Shown here piece after piece: positions 30,289 through 39,558 of a DNA stretch of 64,000 nt. The stretch spans positions 1-64,000 of the forward strand of contig NZ_JMLK01000014.1 in the NCBI RefSeq assembly GCF_000686725.1. The letters are read 5' to 3'. The position numbers were made by a program, and so were the translations under genes. Positions within the stretch are counted from its first letter, which is position 1, and the number at the start of each line of letters is the position of its first letter. The stretch comes from Clostridium akagii DSM 12554. Its GTDB lineage: Bacteria > Bacillota > Clostridia > Clostridiales > Clostridiaceae. The notes under the pieces were generated by a model, which was not told where the DNA came from, searched no databases, and worked only from the letters and a program-made list of their open reading frames with translations.

Positions 30289-31750
30289 ACTTACCCCTCT
30301 TACCATAATATGTTAATATGAATTTATTTTTCATAACTTTTTTCTTCGCAAAATCCATAAAAAGATTTTCTTTAAACAATATTAAGATGAGTATATAGCA
30401 AATCATACCAGCAGCTATTTGTATAAAATTTGTTGTTTTACAAGCTCCAAGAATTGACCCAATTATCCTAACTAAAGCAAACATGAATATTGAAGCTATA
30501 ATATATTTGTATATCTCTTTAACCTGATTTAAAATATTAAATTCATTCCTTATTACCCATAACTGCGCTATTACAACAGACCATTCGGCTGCAACAGACG
30601 CTATGGAAGTTCCAAATGCTTGATAACGTGGTATTAAGATTAAATTTAATACAAAATTCACAATAGCTCCTAAAATCACAGTAAGTGTAAATTCTTTATT
30701 TTTATTTATTGGTACTAAATATTGAGTGCCAAAAACTGCACTCCAGGATATTGCTAAAATTATTGGACTTATTATAACCATAAGTTTAATTACAATTAAA
30801 AATTTCGAACCCATAAACCAAGGTACTAATTCATATGAAATACCTATTAAACCAAATAAAACAGGAAGAGAAACACCAGTTGAAAAGATAAATGATTTGG
30901 CCAAATAATCTTTTAACTTTTTATTATCTCCCTTTGCATAAGTGTTTGCCATTCTTGGAAGCATAACAGTTGACATGGATGTAACTATTACTAATACCAT
31001 CTTTACAAGCTTTTGTGATTGATCATAAAACGCAACTTGTGTTACATTTGTTAAAACTCCAAGCATAGTTTTATCTAATATAGCGTAAATTGATATGGCT
31101 ATTTGGGGCATAAATAATTTTAGCGCAGGAATTACATGCTTTTTTATCTTAAGTTCACTAATTTTAGGTTTAAATACAATTTTAGGAAGATATAATAGCA
31201 TTATTGCTTGTCCCAAAAATCCAAAGAAAGAATATATAAATACATATTTCCATAAATCATCTATTGTTTTAACAAAAGCAAAAACACATATTACACCTGC
31301 TATTTTAAATATCAAGTTTCTGGTAACTGTCTTTTTAAAATCTTCTAACCCCATAAATAGCCAAGATATATCAATTGCTGTAGAAAGTATTGAGATAGAT
31401 TGGAAAATATATATTATTTTATATTTATTGTTAATACAGAATAGAAGAAAAAATATAATATATGATACTATGCTCAAACTAAATATGAGAAAAAATATTT
31501 CCCAAAATTCTTTGCTCATTTCTTCTTTATCATCTCTTTTATAAGCAATTGTTCTATTACCATATAAACTCAACCCTATAGTTCCAAACAATATGAAATA
31601 TTGAACGTTATTACCTGTAAAAGCATTAATCCCTACACCCTTTGGACCTAAAACTCTAGAAACATATGGAACTGTTATAAATGGTATAATTAAAGCTATT
31701 ATTTGATAAGTAACATTATAAAAATAATTTTTTGCAACACTTCTACTCAT
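30275..31750 (-). CDS. Wzx-type polysaccharide flippase (locus 1)
   Basis: A 491-residue membrane protein of the MOP/PST superfamily with about 12-14 helices. It starts with the typical YNVTYQIIALIIPFITVPYVSRVLGPKG segment, of which YVSRVLGPKGVG is the hallmark. It would flip lipid-linked repeat units to the outer face of the membrane. It is the only flippase between 26.5 and 45.4 kb; a second lies at 55.3 kb. Confidence 0.9.
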   Translation of the reverse strand: MSRSVAKNYFYNVTYQIIALIIPFITVPYVSRVLGPKGVGINAFTGNNVQYFILFGTIGLSLYGNRTIAYKRDDKEEMSKEFWEIFFLIFSLSIVSYIIFFLLFCINNKYKIIYIFQSISILSTAIDISWLFMGLEDFKKTVTRNLIFKIAGVICVFAFVKTIDDLWKYVFIYSFFGFLGQAIMLLYLPKIVFKPKISELKIKKHVIPALKLFMPQIAISIYAILDKTMLGVLTNVTQVAFYDQSQKLVKMVLVIVTSMSTVMLPRMANTYAKGDNKKLKDYLAKSFIFSTGVSLPVLFGLIGISYELVPWFMGSKFLIVIKLMVIISPIILAISWSAVFGTQYLVPINKNKEFTLTVILGAIVNFVLNLILIPRYQAFGTSIASVAAEWSVVIAQLWVIRNEFNILNQVKEIYKYIIASIFMFALVRIIGSILGACKTTNFIQIAAGMICYILILILFKENLFMDFAKKKVMKNKFILTYYGKRGKYGLH

Positions 31751-31771
31751 TTTACTCCTCTAACTTTCTAT

Positions 31772-32998
31772 TCAAATTATTGTTTGGTATATTTCCATTA
31801 GTTCTTTTTCATGCTCATCAGGTGTCTTAGTTCTAACAATGTTTTTCTTTAATCTATTTATTTCATTAAAATCCAAATTATTTATATATTCAATTACTTT
31901 ATTTATTTCCTCTTCATCATATGGGTTAAATAAATATCCATTATCATTATTTACAAAGTCAGGAATACCTCCCATTTTTGTTCCAATAATCGGTTTTCCA
32001 TTGTTAAGAAGTTCCATAACCACTTGAGGAGCATTATCTTCCCAAATTGGAATAACAAGACCCAGATCAATTTGCTCTAAAATATTCGCCAAATCTTGCT
32101 GTTTATATGGACCCCAGTTATTAAGTTTAGTGCCATTAAAAAGTTTTTCATAGACTCCACTACATCTACCATAGAAGTTAAATTTAATATCTTCTCTATT
32201 TATTTTGCCTAATATTTTGAATAATAAATCTGCTCCTTTGTGCTTAGACAGTGTACCTATCATACCTATATTTATTTCCTTTTTCCAATTGTCTTGTATT
32301 TTAAATGGCCTAAATTCTTCAGCAGAATAATTTCCAATATGTACGACTTTATAATTTCCTTTAATTCCTGCCTCTTTATATATTTCTTCAACTCGATTTG
32401 ATACAGGCAATAACAATTTTGCATTTTCAAGTAACATTTTGAATTTGTAATATCTTTCATCCGTAATACTTTGCTGAATATTCATCCTATTTATACGCAC
32501 TTTTTTTAGTATCTTATCTACTAATTTAATTTGCTCTGTTCTTGATATACAGTTTCTACATTTTCTTTTATCATAATCGCTACATAAATTTCCATTGTAA
32601 TTGAGCAAAATTATTCTAGTACAAATGAAAAAATAATCATGCAAACTAATAATATAATTGTTGTATTCGCTTAATACATCAACTATCTCCCAATCTATAT
32701 CAAGCATCATATGAATATGGATTAAATCAAATTTTTTTACTTTTATATATTCTTTTAGTTTTTTTAATGCTTTTTTGTCTTTAGCTTTCCCCAAATAAGG
32801 CAATTTAACTTTAGTTTCATATTCATAATATTCAAAAGGGTAATGGTCTTTTTTATTATCACCACCTCCAACTACACTAACTTGGTTATTAATTGACTGC
32901 TTTTCAGCTAGCATTCTAACATAATTAGTAATACCACCTTGAAAAGACAATGGATATCCAGTACACAAATGTAATATTTTCAAATTATTTTTCACCAC
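31772..32998 (-). CDS. Glycosyltransferase family 4
   Basis: A 408-residue GT-B enzyme with ILHLCTGYPLSFQGGITNYVRML at the N-terminus (ILHLCTGYPLSFQGG is the key part), a GMIGTLSKHKGADLL segment and the C-terminal GKPIIGTKMGGIPDF donor motif. GTG at 32998 and a TTG at 32983 are both possible starts; the TTG gives the usual MKILHLC N-terminus. It overlaps the acyltransferase gene by about 14 nt. Confidence 0.84.
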   Translation of the reverse strand: MVKNNLKILHLCTGYPLSFQGGITNYVRMLAEKQSINNQVSVVGGGDNKKDHYPFEYYEYETKVKLPYLGKAKDKKALKKLKEYIKVKKFDLIHIHMMLDIDWEIVDVLSEYNNYIISLHDYFFICTRIILLNYNGNLCSDYDKRKCRNCISRTEQIKLVDKILKKVRINRMNIQQSITDERYYKFKMLLENAKLLLPVSNRVEEIYKEAGIKGNYKVVHIGNYSAEEFRPFKIQDNWKKEINIGMIGTLSKHKGADLLFKILGKINREDIKFNFYGRCSGVYEKLFNGTKLNNWGPYKQQDLANILEQIDLGLVIPIWEDNAPQVVMELLNNGKPIIGTKMGGIPDFVNNDNGYLFNPYDEEEINKVIEYINNLDFNEINRLKKNIVRTKTPDEHEKELMEIYQTII

Positions 32999-33617
32999 CT
33001 AATGAATTTTCACATTTACTTACAAATTCATTTATAACTGATTCATCAACTATTTCATATAAAAGTGCAATATTATCACATATAAATTTTTCATTAATAG
33101 TATTTAAATCAACTTCTAGTAATTTTTTAATTTTTTGCTGTTCAAAACGATACTTAATAACTTTAGCGGGGTTTCCTCCTACAATAGCATAGGGTGGAAC
33201 ACTCTTTGTTACAACACTACCTGCTGCTATAACAGCTCCTTTTCCAACTGTAACTCCTGATAATATTATTGAATTAAAACCTATCCACACGTCATCTTGT
33301 ACTATTATAGGACCTTTAGTTTGAGCCTCTTCTCCTCTATTAAGAATTTGATTCTTAAATGGAAACATAAGTAATGTATTATAATTATGATTTCCTCCAA
33401 GTAAAAATCTTACATTTGAAGCTATGCAAACAAAATTACCAATAGTAAGAAATTCGTTATCAGCACCCCAACTTGTTACATTCAGGCCTCCATAACTCAT
33501 CTTTCCAACTTTAACTATTTCATTATTAAAAATATTTAAAGCTTCTGTTTTGTTATGTTTATTTAATTTTCTCCATTTCTTTTTAAATAAATAAGAATCA
33601 AACTTTCTTTTAATCAA
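32985..33617 (-). CDS. Left-handed beta-helix (hexapeptide) acyltransferase
   Basis: A protein of about 211 residues with hexapeptide repeats and the CatB-like end SVVTKSVPPYAIVGGNPAKVI; it has LLGGNHNY and DDVWIGFNSII. It is probably an O-acetyltransferase that decorates the repeat unit. TTG at 33617 is proposed as start because GGGGGG lies 6 nt upstream. The longer reading from 33644 has its GTG and ATG within the AAGGTG sequence. Confidence 0.8.
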   Translation of the reverse strand: MIKRKFDSYLFKKKWRKLNKHNKTEALNIFNNEIVKVGKMSYGGLNVTSWGADNEFLTIGNFVCIASNVRFLLGGNHNYNTLLMFPFKNQILNRGEEAQTKGPIIVQDDVWIGFNSIILSGVTVGKGAVIAAGSVVTKSVPPYAIVGGNPAKVIKYRFEQQKIKKLLEVDLNTINEKFICDNIALLYEIVDESVINEFVSKCENSLGGEK

Positions 33618-33651
33618 TTTTTTCCCCCCACAATAATACATCACCTTACTT

Positions 33652-34347
33652 TTATCTTTCTAAAATTTTTTTCTTATTAAAATAATCATAGCCACCAAAA
33701 TTTTTCCTATACTCTGCTTTGGTTACCCTATTAAACACCACACCTAGAACATTAGCATTAGCTTTATTCAAATATTCTTTAGTTTTTTTCAAATTCACCA
33801 AATCGGAACTCCCTGAGCGCACAACTAAAAATGAAGCATTAGCATTTGATGCGATAATATAGCCATCTGTAACACTACTTAGTGCTGGTGTGTCAAATAT
33901 TAATAAATCATATTTTTCATTAGCTTCACTTATAAATTGTTTGAATTCATTTGAAGATAATAATTCAACTGGTTTTACAACTTTTACTCCAGAAGGTAAA
34001 TAATTTAAATTTTCAATGTTTGTGTCTACTATTACATCCTTTAAATATAATCCTTCTATTAGATAATCTGACAACCCCTTCTCTGAATCTTCTCCAAGCC
34101 TCTTGCCCCTGACTGGCTTTCTCAAATCTGTATCAACTAGTAGAACTTTCATTCCGCTCCTAGCTACATTTATAGCAAAATTTATAGCGACTGTAGTCTT
34201 TCCTTCCTTTGGATTAACACTAAGCACTGCTATATTTTTATATTTTTTATCTACGTTACTAAAAGTAAAATTAGCTTTCAAAAATGAATATGCCTCTTCT
34301 ACAACTTTATTTTTGGGATTATATAATTGAAAATTTTTAGTTTTCAT
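33652..34347 (-). CDS. CpsD/CapB-type tyrosine autokinase (copy 1)
   Basis: A 231-residue bacterial tyrosine kinase with Walker A NPKEGKTT, Walker A' LLVDTDLRKP and Walker B LLIFDTPAL. The C-terminal Tyr cluster is sparse (YRKNFGGYDYF). It would pair with a Wzz-type membrane activator, here the C-terminal half of the adjacent fusion protein whose gene lies 9 nt upstream, to set chain length and export. A second copy is at 46.8-47.5 kb. Confidence 0.88.
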   Translation of the reverse strand: MKTKNFQLYNPKNKVVEEAYSFLKANFTFSNVDKKYKNIAVLSVNPKEGKTTVAINFAINVARSGMKVLLVDTDLRKPVRGKRLGEDSEKGLSDYLIEGLYLKDVIVDTNIENLNYLPSGVKVVKPVELLSSNEFKQFISEANEKYDLLIFDTPALSSVTDGYIIASNANASFLVVRSGSSDLVNLKKTKEYLNKANANVLGVVFNRVTKAEYRKNFGGYDYFNKKKILER

Positions 34348-34356
34348 AAGTCCCTC

Positions 34357-36267
34357 CTATTTTATATTCATTTTCGGAATTATTCCGATTATGCCATAAC
34401 CGAGTCCAATTTCAATATCCTCAACTGTCTTTGCAGTTTTATCCTTATGTGCAATAACTACAACAATACCGCTAGCAATTAAAAATGATGCAAGGAAAAC
34501 AATTAGCACAAGCGTAGATGTTCCTCTTGGTACTGGACTGTTAGGTATTTGTGCATTATCAATGCTACTTAATGTGCTTTGACCTGTTAATTTAGCCATT
34601 TTATCTATTAAAGCCTGTGAAAATGCATTAGCTAAATCTTTTGCTCTTGTAGCATTGTTATCTATTACTGAAATTTCTACTACATTTGATTGATCTGCTA
34701 GTGATAAACTAACCTGTGAACTTAATTCATCAGTTGTAATATTTCTTAAGCCTAATTTATTAATAACGGTTCTAACTACGTCATCACCCTTTATTATTTC
34801 ACTGTAATCTTTACTGAATTGCTGACCAACTAAAACGTTGCTATAATTTACTGAACCTTGTGCGTTATTTTGAGGTAAACTTCCACTTTTAGCTATAGCA
34901 TATACTGTTGCTGTTGCTTTATAGCTTTTGATGTTGTTATGCTTTAAATATAGCACCGATCCCCCTGTAGACAATAAAACTATTAATGCAATTAACCAAG
35001 CCTTTTTAATTATTTCATTAATAATTCTTCTTTCACTCAATCTCCATTCCTCCAATTTATATGAATCTTTATTTGTTTTTCTAACATAATCTATACTTAC
35101 AATTGTAAGCAAAATTACAATATTAAATGGTTCATATACTATATCAAAAAGTGTTAAACTAGTTGCAACTAAATAAACAAAATAACAAATAGCAAAATAA
35201 TTTTTAGTTTTTAAAATAGAATATAGTAATTTACCTACTAGTGCAATAAGCCATAGGATTCCTGCAATGCCATAATAAAATACAAAAGAATATATGCCAA
35301 TATCATCTAAGTAATATTTGTATTGAGTTCCAATATCATTTAATATGCCAGCAAAGTTATTGTTATAAAAACCTCTTCCAAAAATTGGTGTTTTTATATA
35401 CTGTGTCATAAAATACTTAACTTCATTTACTCTTACCAAATAATTCCCACTATTACTTCCAACTTCCTTTAGTGACAGTTGTAAATATTTATCGATTGTA
35501 TTGCTTAAAATTGTTAATGTTAATAAACATAAAAATATAGTTGCATAAAATATTTTGAATTTACTCCATTTGGTTTGAATTAAAGCTATTAGTATTATTG
35601 CTATTACTATACCTATCAGCGCCATTCTAGTTTTATTAATAAAAACAAAATAAAATAATTCTATACAAATTATTAAAATATTTAATTTTTTATTTTCCTT
35701 AGAATTAAGTATCCAGTCTATACTTAGAAAAAGACTTAAAAGAACAACTGATCCACCAACATTTAGTCTAGTATCTCCAAATCTTTCAGCAACACTTACT
35801 ACCATAAAGTTAATTTTACCTAACAAAATGTATTGTAGAATAACTAATAAGCTTTGAATAAAACCGTAATATATTAATAGTTTTTTTATTCTAACCAAAT
35901 TATTATTATTTTTTAATAAATATGTCATTAGAGGAAAATATAATAAATATATAAATAAATACTTTTGTGCTTGAACTCCTTTTATAATAGGTTGTCCATA
36001 AATAATATTTGTACTAATACTTGCAATTAATATTAATAACATAAATAGTAATATTTGATTTTTAAATTTTAAATCTTGTAGATTAATTTTCTTTATGTTA
36101 ATAGTAAAAGGTATTAACATTAGAACTAGTAAAAATATAGTTATATTGCCAGTATTAAATCTATTATTTTCACTCATATATAAAAATGGAGTTATAATAC
36201 GGAAAAAATTATTATAAAAAAGTAGCAGTAGAAAAAAAACAACTTCAAACTTACTTAATTTAACCAT
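34357..36267 (-). CDS. Wzy-like polymerase fused to Wzz/CapA-like chain-length regulator
   Basis: One 636-residue reading frame. Residues 1 to about 400 are a multi-helix O-antigen-ligase/polymerase-like domain with a GRGFYNNNF loop, as in Wzy proteins. Residues about 415-636 are a complete Wzz/YveK-like domain: a helix at 425-440, an extracytoplasmic domain (YKATATVYAIAKSG, VVEISVIDNNATRAKDLANA), a Pro-rich PNSPVPRG segment and a second helix. The parts are normally separate proteins. An internal GGAGG (35049-35053) sits 8 nt before an in-frame TTG (35040, residue 410), so a separate Wzz-like product of about 227 residues could also be made. Confidence 0.87.
   Translation of the reverse strand: MVKLSKFEVVFFLLLLFYNNFFRIITPFLYMSENNRFNTGNITIFLLVLMLIPFTINIKKINLQDLKFKNQILLFMLLILIASISTNIIYGQPIIKGVQAQKYLFIYLLYFPLMTYLLKNNNNLVRIKKLLIYYGFIQSLLVILQYILLGKINFMVVSVAERFGDTRLNVGGSVVLLSLFLSIDWILNSKENKKLNILIICIELFYFVFINKTRMALIGIVIAIILIALIQTKWSKFKIFYATIFLCLLTLTILSNTIDKYLQLSLKEVGSNSGNYLVRVNEVKYFMTQYIKTPIFGRGFYNNNFAGILNDIGTQYKYYLDDIGIYSFVFYYGIAGILWLIALVGKLLYSILKTKNYFAICYFVYLVATSLTLFDIVYEPFNIVILLTIVSIDYVRKTNKDSYKLEEWRLSERRIINEIIKKAWLIALIVLLSTGGSVLYLKHNNIKSYKATATVYAIAKSGSLPQNNAQGSVNYSNVLVGQQFSKDYSEIIKGDDVVRTVINKLGLRNITTDELSSQVSLSLADQSNVVEISVIDNNATRAKDLANAFSQALIDKMAKLTGQSTLSSIDNAQIPNSPVPRGTSTLVLIVFLASFLIASGIVVVIAHKDKTAKTVEDIEIGLGYGIIGIIPKMNIK
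35038..35053 (-). promoter_or_regulatory. Internal ribosome binding site and TTG start in the Wzy-Wzz fusion gene
   Basis: GGAGG, an 8-nt spacer and TTG in frame with the downstream domain, exactly at the domain boundary. It could be a relic of two formerly separate genes or an active internal start. Nearby out-of-frame ATG ends after four codons. Confidence 0.5.
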
Positions 36268-36299
36268 CTTTAGCTCCTCTACGTTTTTTTAGGTATAAG

Positions 36300-37217
36300 C
36301 TAATTTTGCCAATACATTTTTATATATTCCGAGTATTGTTCAAAAGTGCGTTCCTTTTCATAGGTAAATACAAATATTAAAAAATAGAATACTTTGAACA
36401 GTAAAAATTTACAAGTTTTCCTAGTTGTTTTAAAGTAAAATAACATTCCATTGTCAAATATTTTCTTTTTATTATCGCTTAGCTTTAGGCTTTTACCTTC
36501 TAAGTGAATAATTTTAGGTTCGCTAATAATATATCTGTTTTTATTTAAATTATTTAATCTAAACTGAAGTTCTGTTTCTTCAAAATACATAAAAAATCTA
36601 CGGTTAAATCCTCCTAATGCTTTAAAAAGTTCCTTTTCCATAAATAGATCAGCGCCAGTAATGTAATCCACCTTTTTTATTCCTAAATTAGTTCTTTGTT
36701 TATTTTCATTACAATTTTGTTTCACTGATCTGAATTTTTTTAAATAACTATAAAAAATTAAATTTTTAATTACAACTTTAAACCTTTCTTTTAATATAGC
36801 CCTCATGCTAGGAAAAGTACTATAAGAATGAATTACAACTCCTTTTGAATCTCTAAGCCAACTACCTAAAGCTCCAATATTTTTAGCTTGTCCAAAGCTT
36901 TCAAAATACTTGTAAAAGTAAGATACTGCGTCATTATCTAAAACTGTATCTGAATTAAGAAATAGAACATACTTTCCCTTGCTACGAGTTGCTCCAATAT
37001 TATTTGCTCTCCCAAAACCAACATTATCATTATTTTCAATTAATATTACTTTTGGAAATTGTTTTTTTATATAATCACAACTATCATCTGCTGAGTTATT
37101 ATCTACTACGATTATTTCATAGTTTATTTCTAGGGTATTTTTAATTATTGAGTTTATACAATCTACAATCAATTGTCTAGTATTGTAATTTACAATTATT
37201 ATGGAAACATATATCAT
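36300..37217 (-). CDS. Glycosyltransferase family 2, rhamnosyltransferase-like
   Basis: A 305-residue GT-A enzyme with IIIVNYNTRQLIVDCI (about 5-20), VVDNNSADDS and the metal-binding region LFLNSDTVLD; the later part has GADLFMEKELFKALGGFNRRFFMYFEE. It is similar in layout to WbbL-type rhamnosyltransferases. No NDP-rhamnose genes are seen here, so the sugar is uncertain. Confidence 0.87.
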   Translation of the reverse strand: MIYVSIIIVNYNTRQLIVDCINSIIKNTLEINYEIIVVDNNSADDSCDYIKKQFPKVILIENNDNVGFGRANNIGATRSKGKYVLFLNSDTVLDNDAVSYFYKYFESFGQAKNIGALGSWLRDSKGVVIHSYSTFPSMRAILKERFKVVIKNLIFYSYLKKFRSVKQNCNENKQRTNLGIKKVDYITGADLFMEKELFKALGGFNRRFFMYFEETELQFRLNNLNKNRYIISEPKIIHLEGKSLKLSDNKKKIFDNGMLFYFKTTRKTCKFLLFKVFYFLIFVFTYEKERTFEQYSEYIKMYWQN

Positions 37218-37232
37218 AATTTCACCTACGTC

Positions 37233-38330
37233 CTACTCTTTACTTATAAATTTTTCAATTTCTTTAGCAAAGGTTATAACAGAAAAGTGTTCTTTAAAAT
37301 ATGCATCAATACTCCCCACCATTCCCTTGTACTTTTTATCATTATTTAAAAGTTCATATACATTATCACCTAGATTTTTAGCAGAAATATTATCTATAAC
37401 TATTCCGTTAACATAGTTAACTATGTACTCTTTAAAAGCTCCAACACTGCTGGCAATAACTGGTTTGTTATAATAATTTGCAGTTTGTATTGTTTGAGTT
37501 CCTGTAGCATCTCTATATGGAAGTACAACAAGCTTTGAAGTTTTAATTAATTTTGCCAATTCATAATCCTCAACATAACTATTGAAAAATTTTATTTGTC
37601 CACGATTTTCATTAATTAACCTTTTAATATCTTCCGATTCCGGACCCTTTCCAACAATGGCTAATTTCAGATCGTAATTATATTGTTCCTTGATATATTT
37701 TACACTTTCTAATAATGTGTCAATTCCCTTATATATTTCAATTCTACCAAAGAAAATGCAATCATATTCACAAGGAACATTAGCTTTCCTTATTTCTTCA
37801 AACTCCATGTTTTTCATTTCTGGTAACCAAATCACTTTAGAAAACTTATTGTATTTTTTCATTACAATATTTCTACCTTCCTCATAGGAAACAATCAATC
37901 CTTTAGCTTTTTTAACTATAAAAGCATCTAGAATCCTTCTAATTAACTTAATTTTTAATCTTTCACCTGAATGAACTTTAGGATCATGAATATAAATAAA
38001 TGCATCTAATTTAAAAATGCTAATAAGCAATTTAAAGTAAATTACATAATTACTTGTACAAAAGAAAAATATCTTGTTAATTTTTTCAGTTTTGCAAACC
38101 TTAAATAATTTAAATACTAGCTTAATTAACTCATACCTATACCCAATTTTTCTATGGCAAGTAAATATTTCTTGTATCTTTTGTTTATATTCATCACAAA
38201 ATTCATTAATATCATATACTGATGGTATAACTACTACACTTTCTTTTTTATTACCTAAGTATTGGATTAATTGCTTGTAACAATCTGATACTGCATGAAT
38301 TTCATTACTGGCATAGACGTAAAGTACCAT
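37233..38330 (-). CDS. Glycosyltransferase family 4
   Basis: A 365-residue GT-B enzyme with CIFFGRIEIYKGIDTLLESV and the donor motif LPYRDATGTQTIQTANYYNKPVIAS (TGTQTIQTA core). The ATG at 38330 has GAGGTG 6 nt upstream and gives the natural N-terminus MVLYVYASNE. The classic EGFP-like motif is replaced by DATGTQT. Donor and acceptor are unknown. Confidence 0.83.
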   Translation of the reverse strand: MVLYVYASNEIHAVSDCYKQLIQYLGNKKESVVVIPSVYDINEFCDEYKQKIQEIFTCHRKIGYRYELIKLVFKLFKVCKTEKINKIFFFCTSNYVIYFKLLISIFKLDAFIYIHDPKVHSGERLKIKLIRRILDAFIVKKAKGLIVSYEEGRNIVMKKYNKFSKVIWLPEMKNMEFEEIRKANVPCEYDCIFFGRIEIYKGIDTLLESVKYIKEQYNYDLKLAIVGKGPESEDIKRLINENRGQIKFFNSYVEDYELAKLIKTSKLVVLPYRDATGTQTIQTANYYNKPVIASSVGAFKEYIVNYVNGIVIDNISAKNLGDNVYELLNNDKKYKGMVGSIDAYFKEHFSVITFAKEIEKFISKE

Positions 38331-38371
38331 TAAATACACCTCAAATATCACACTTATTTTTTGCATTATAG

Positions 38372-39496
38372 TTAATTTTTATCTAATATACTATCTAAAA
38401 CAGAGATATATTTTTCTACCATGAATTGTGTAGTAAACTTAGTACTCACTACTTTCTTTGCATTTGTTTTCATTTTTCTTAACTTATTTTTATTGAGATA
38501 ACATTGCTCTATTATATTCACTAATTTATCGATATCTTTTGAATTATACAAAAATCCGTTATAGCCATCTATTATCATTTCATTTGCTCCACCAATATTA
38601 GACATTATCATTGGTACACCCATTGCTAGCTGTTCAAGGGCTGCTAATGAAAAAGTTTCAACAGATTTTGATGATAACACTCCAATATCTGAAATTAAAC
38701 TATACATTCTTACATCCTTTTGTAAGCCTTCTAAATATATGTATTTCCCCAGCTTGTTTTCTTTGATATATTTTGCTATATTTCCCTTTTCAATGCCATC
38801 CCCTACTAATATTAATTTAATATTAGTATAATTTCTGTCTATAAGCTTTTTTATTGCACAAAGAAGCTCTAAATGGTTTTTCTCTGGCCTAAACATTGCG
38901 CAAAACAAGATAACAAAATTTTTATCACTAACACAAAATCTTAATCTCAATTGTTCTAAGTTATAATCTTTAAACAGTTCTGGATTAAAAAAACTATTGT
39001 CTATTCCATTGTGAATAACAATACTATTTTCATTTGATATTTTATATTTCTTAACCCAATAATTTTTTTGATTAAGTGAGACAAAGATTCTATAATCCAT
39101 TTTATTTATTATTTTTTTATAATAAATGTTTTTAATCTTATCTTTCATTGTAGGTAAAACAGTTGTATGATTTATCCATATCCTTATTATATTTGTCTTT
39201 AATGTAGCAAAATAACCATATAAACATGAATAAGAACTCACGGTAAATAGAATATTTATTTTCTCTTCACTAATAAGTAACTTCAACTTTTTTATACCAT
39301 TAAAATCCAAATATTTTTTTACTCCAATGTTATAAGTTTTTATTTTGCTTGATAGAGCATCATCTAAGTGGCTTCCATCTTTAAGTATATATAGGGTAAT
39401 ATCAAAATCCCTATTTGCTAAATTATTTATTAATTCCACTGTTTGTTTCTCTGCGCCACCTGTGGTAATCTTATTGATAATAAAACCTAATTTCAC
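38372..39496 (-). CDS. Glycosyltransferase family 4
   Basis: A 374-residue GT-B enzyme with the N-terminal KLGFIINKITTGGAEKQTVELI loop (TTGGAEKQT core), MFRPEKNHLELL and C-terminal SSKSVETFSLAALEQLAMGVPMIMSNIGG (VETFSLAALEQLAMG core). It starts with GTG behind GGGAGG. It is part of the chain of transferases that build the repeat unit. Confidence 0.87.
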   Translation of the reverse strand: MKLGFIINKITTGGAEKQTVELINNLANRDFDITLYILKDGSHLDDALSSKIKTYNIGVKKYLDFNGIKKLKLLISEEKINILFTVSSYSCLYGYFATLKTNIIRIWINHTTVLPTMKDKIKNIYYKKIINKMDYRIFVSLNQKNYWVKKYKISNENSIVIHNGIDNSFFNPELFKDYNLEQLRLRFCVSDKNFVILFCAMFRPEKNHLELLCAIKKLIDRNYTNIKLILVGDGIEKGNIAKYIKENKLGKYIYLEGLQKDVRMYSLISDIGVLSSKSVETFSLAALEQLAMGVPMIMSNIGGANEMIIDGYNGFLYNSKDIDKLVNIIEQCYLNKNKLRKMKTNAKKVVSTKFTTQFMVEKYISVLDSILDKN

Positions 39497-39558
39497 TTAA
39501 TAATCACCTCCCATATTTCAATTTTTATAACAAATCTAGCCTGCTGAATTTTTAATTA

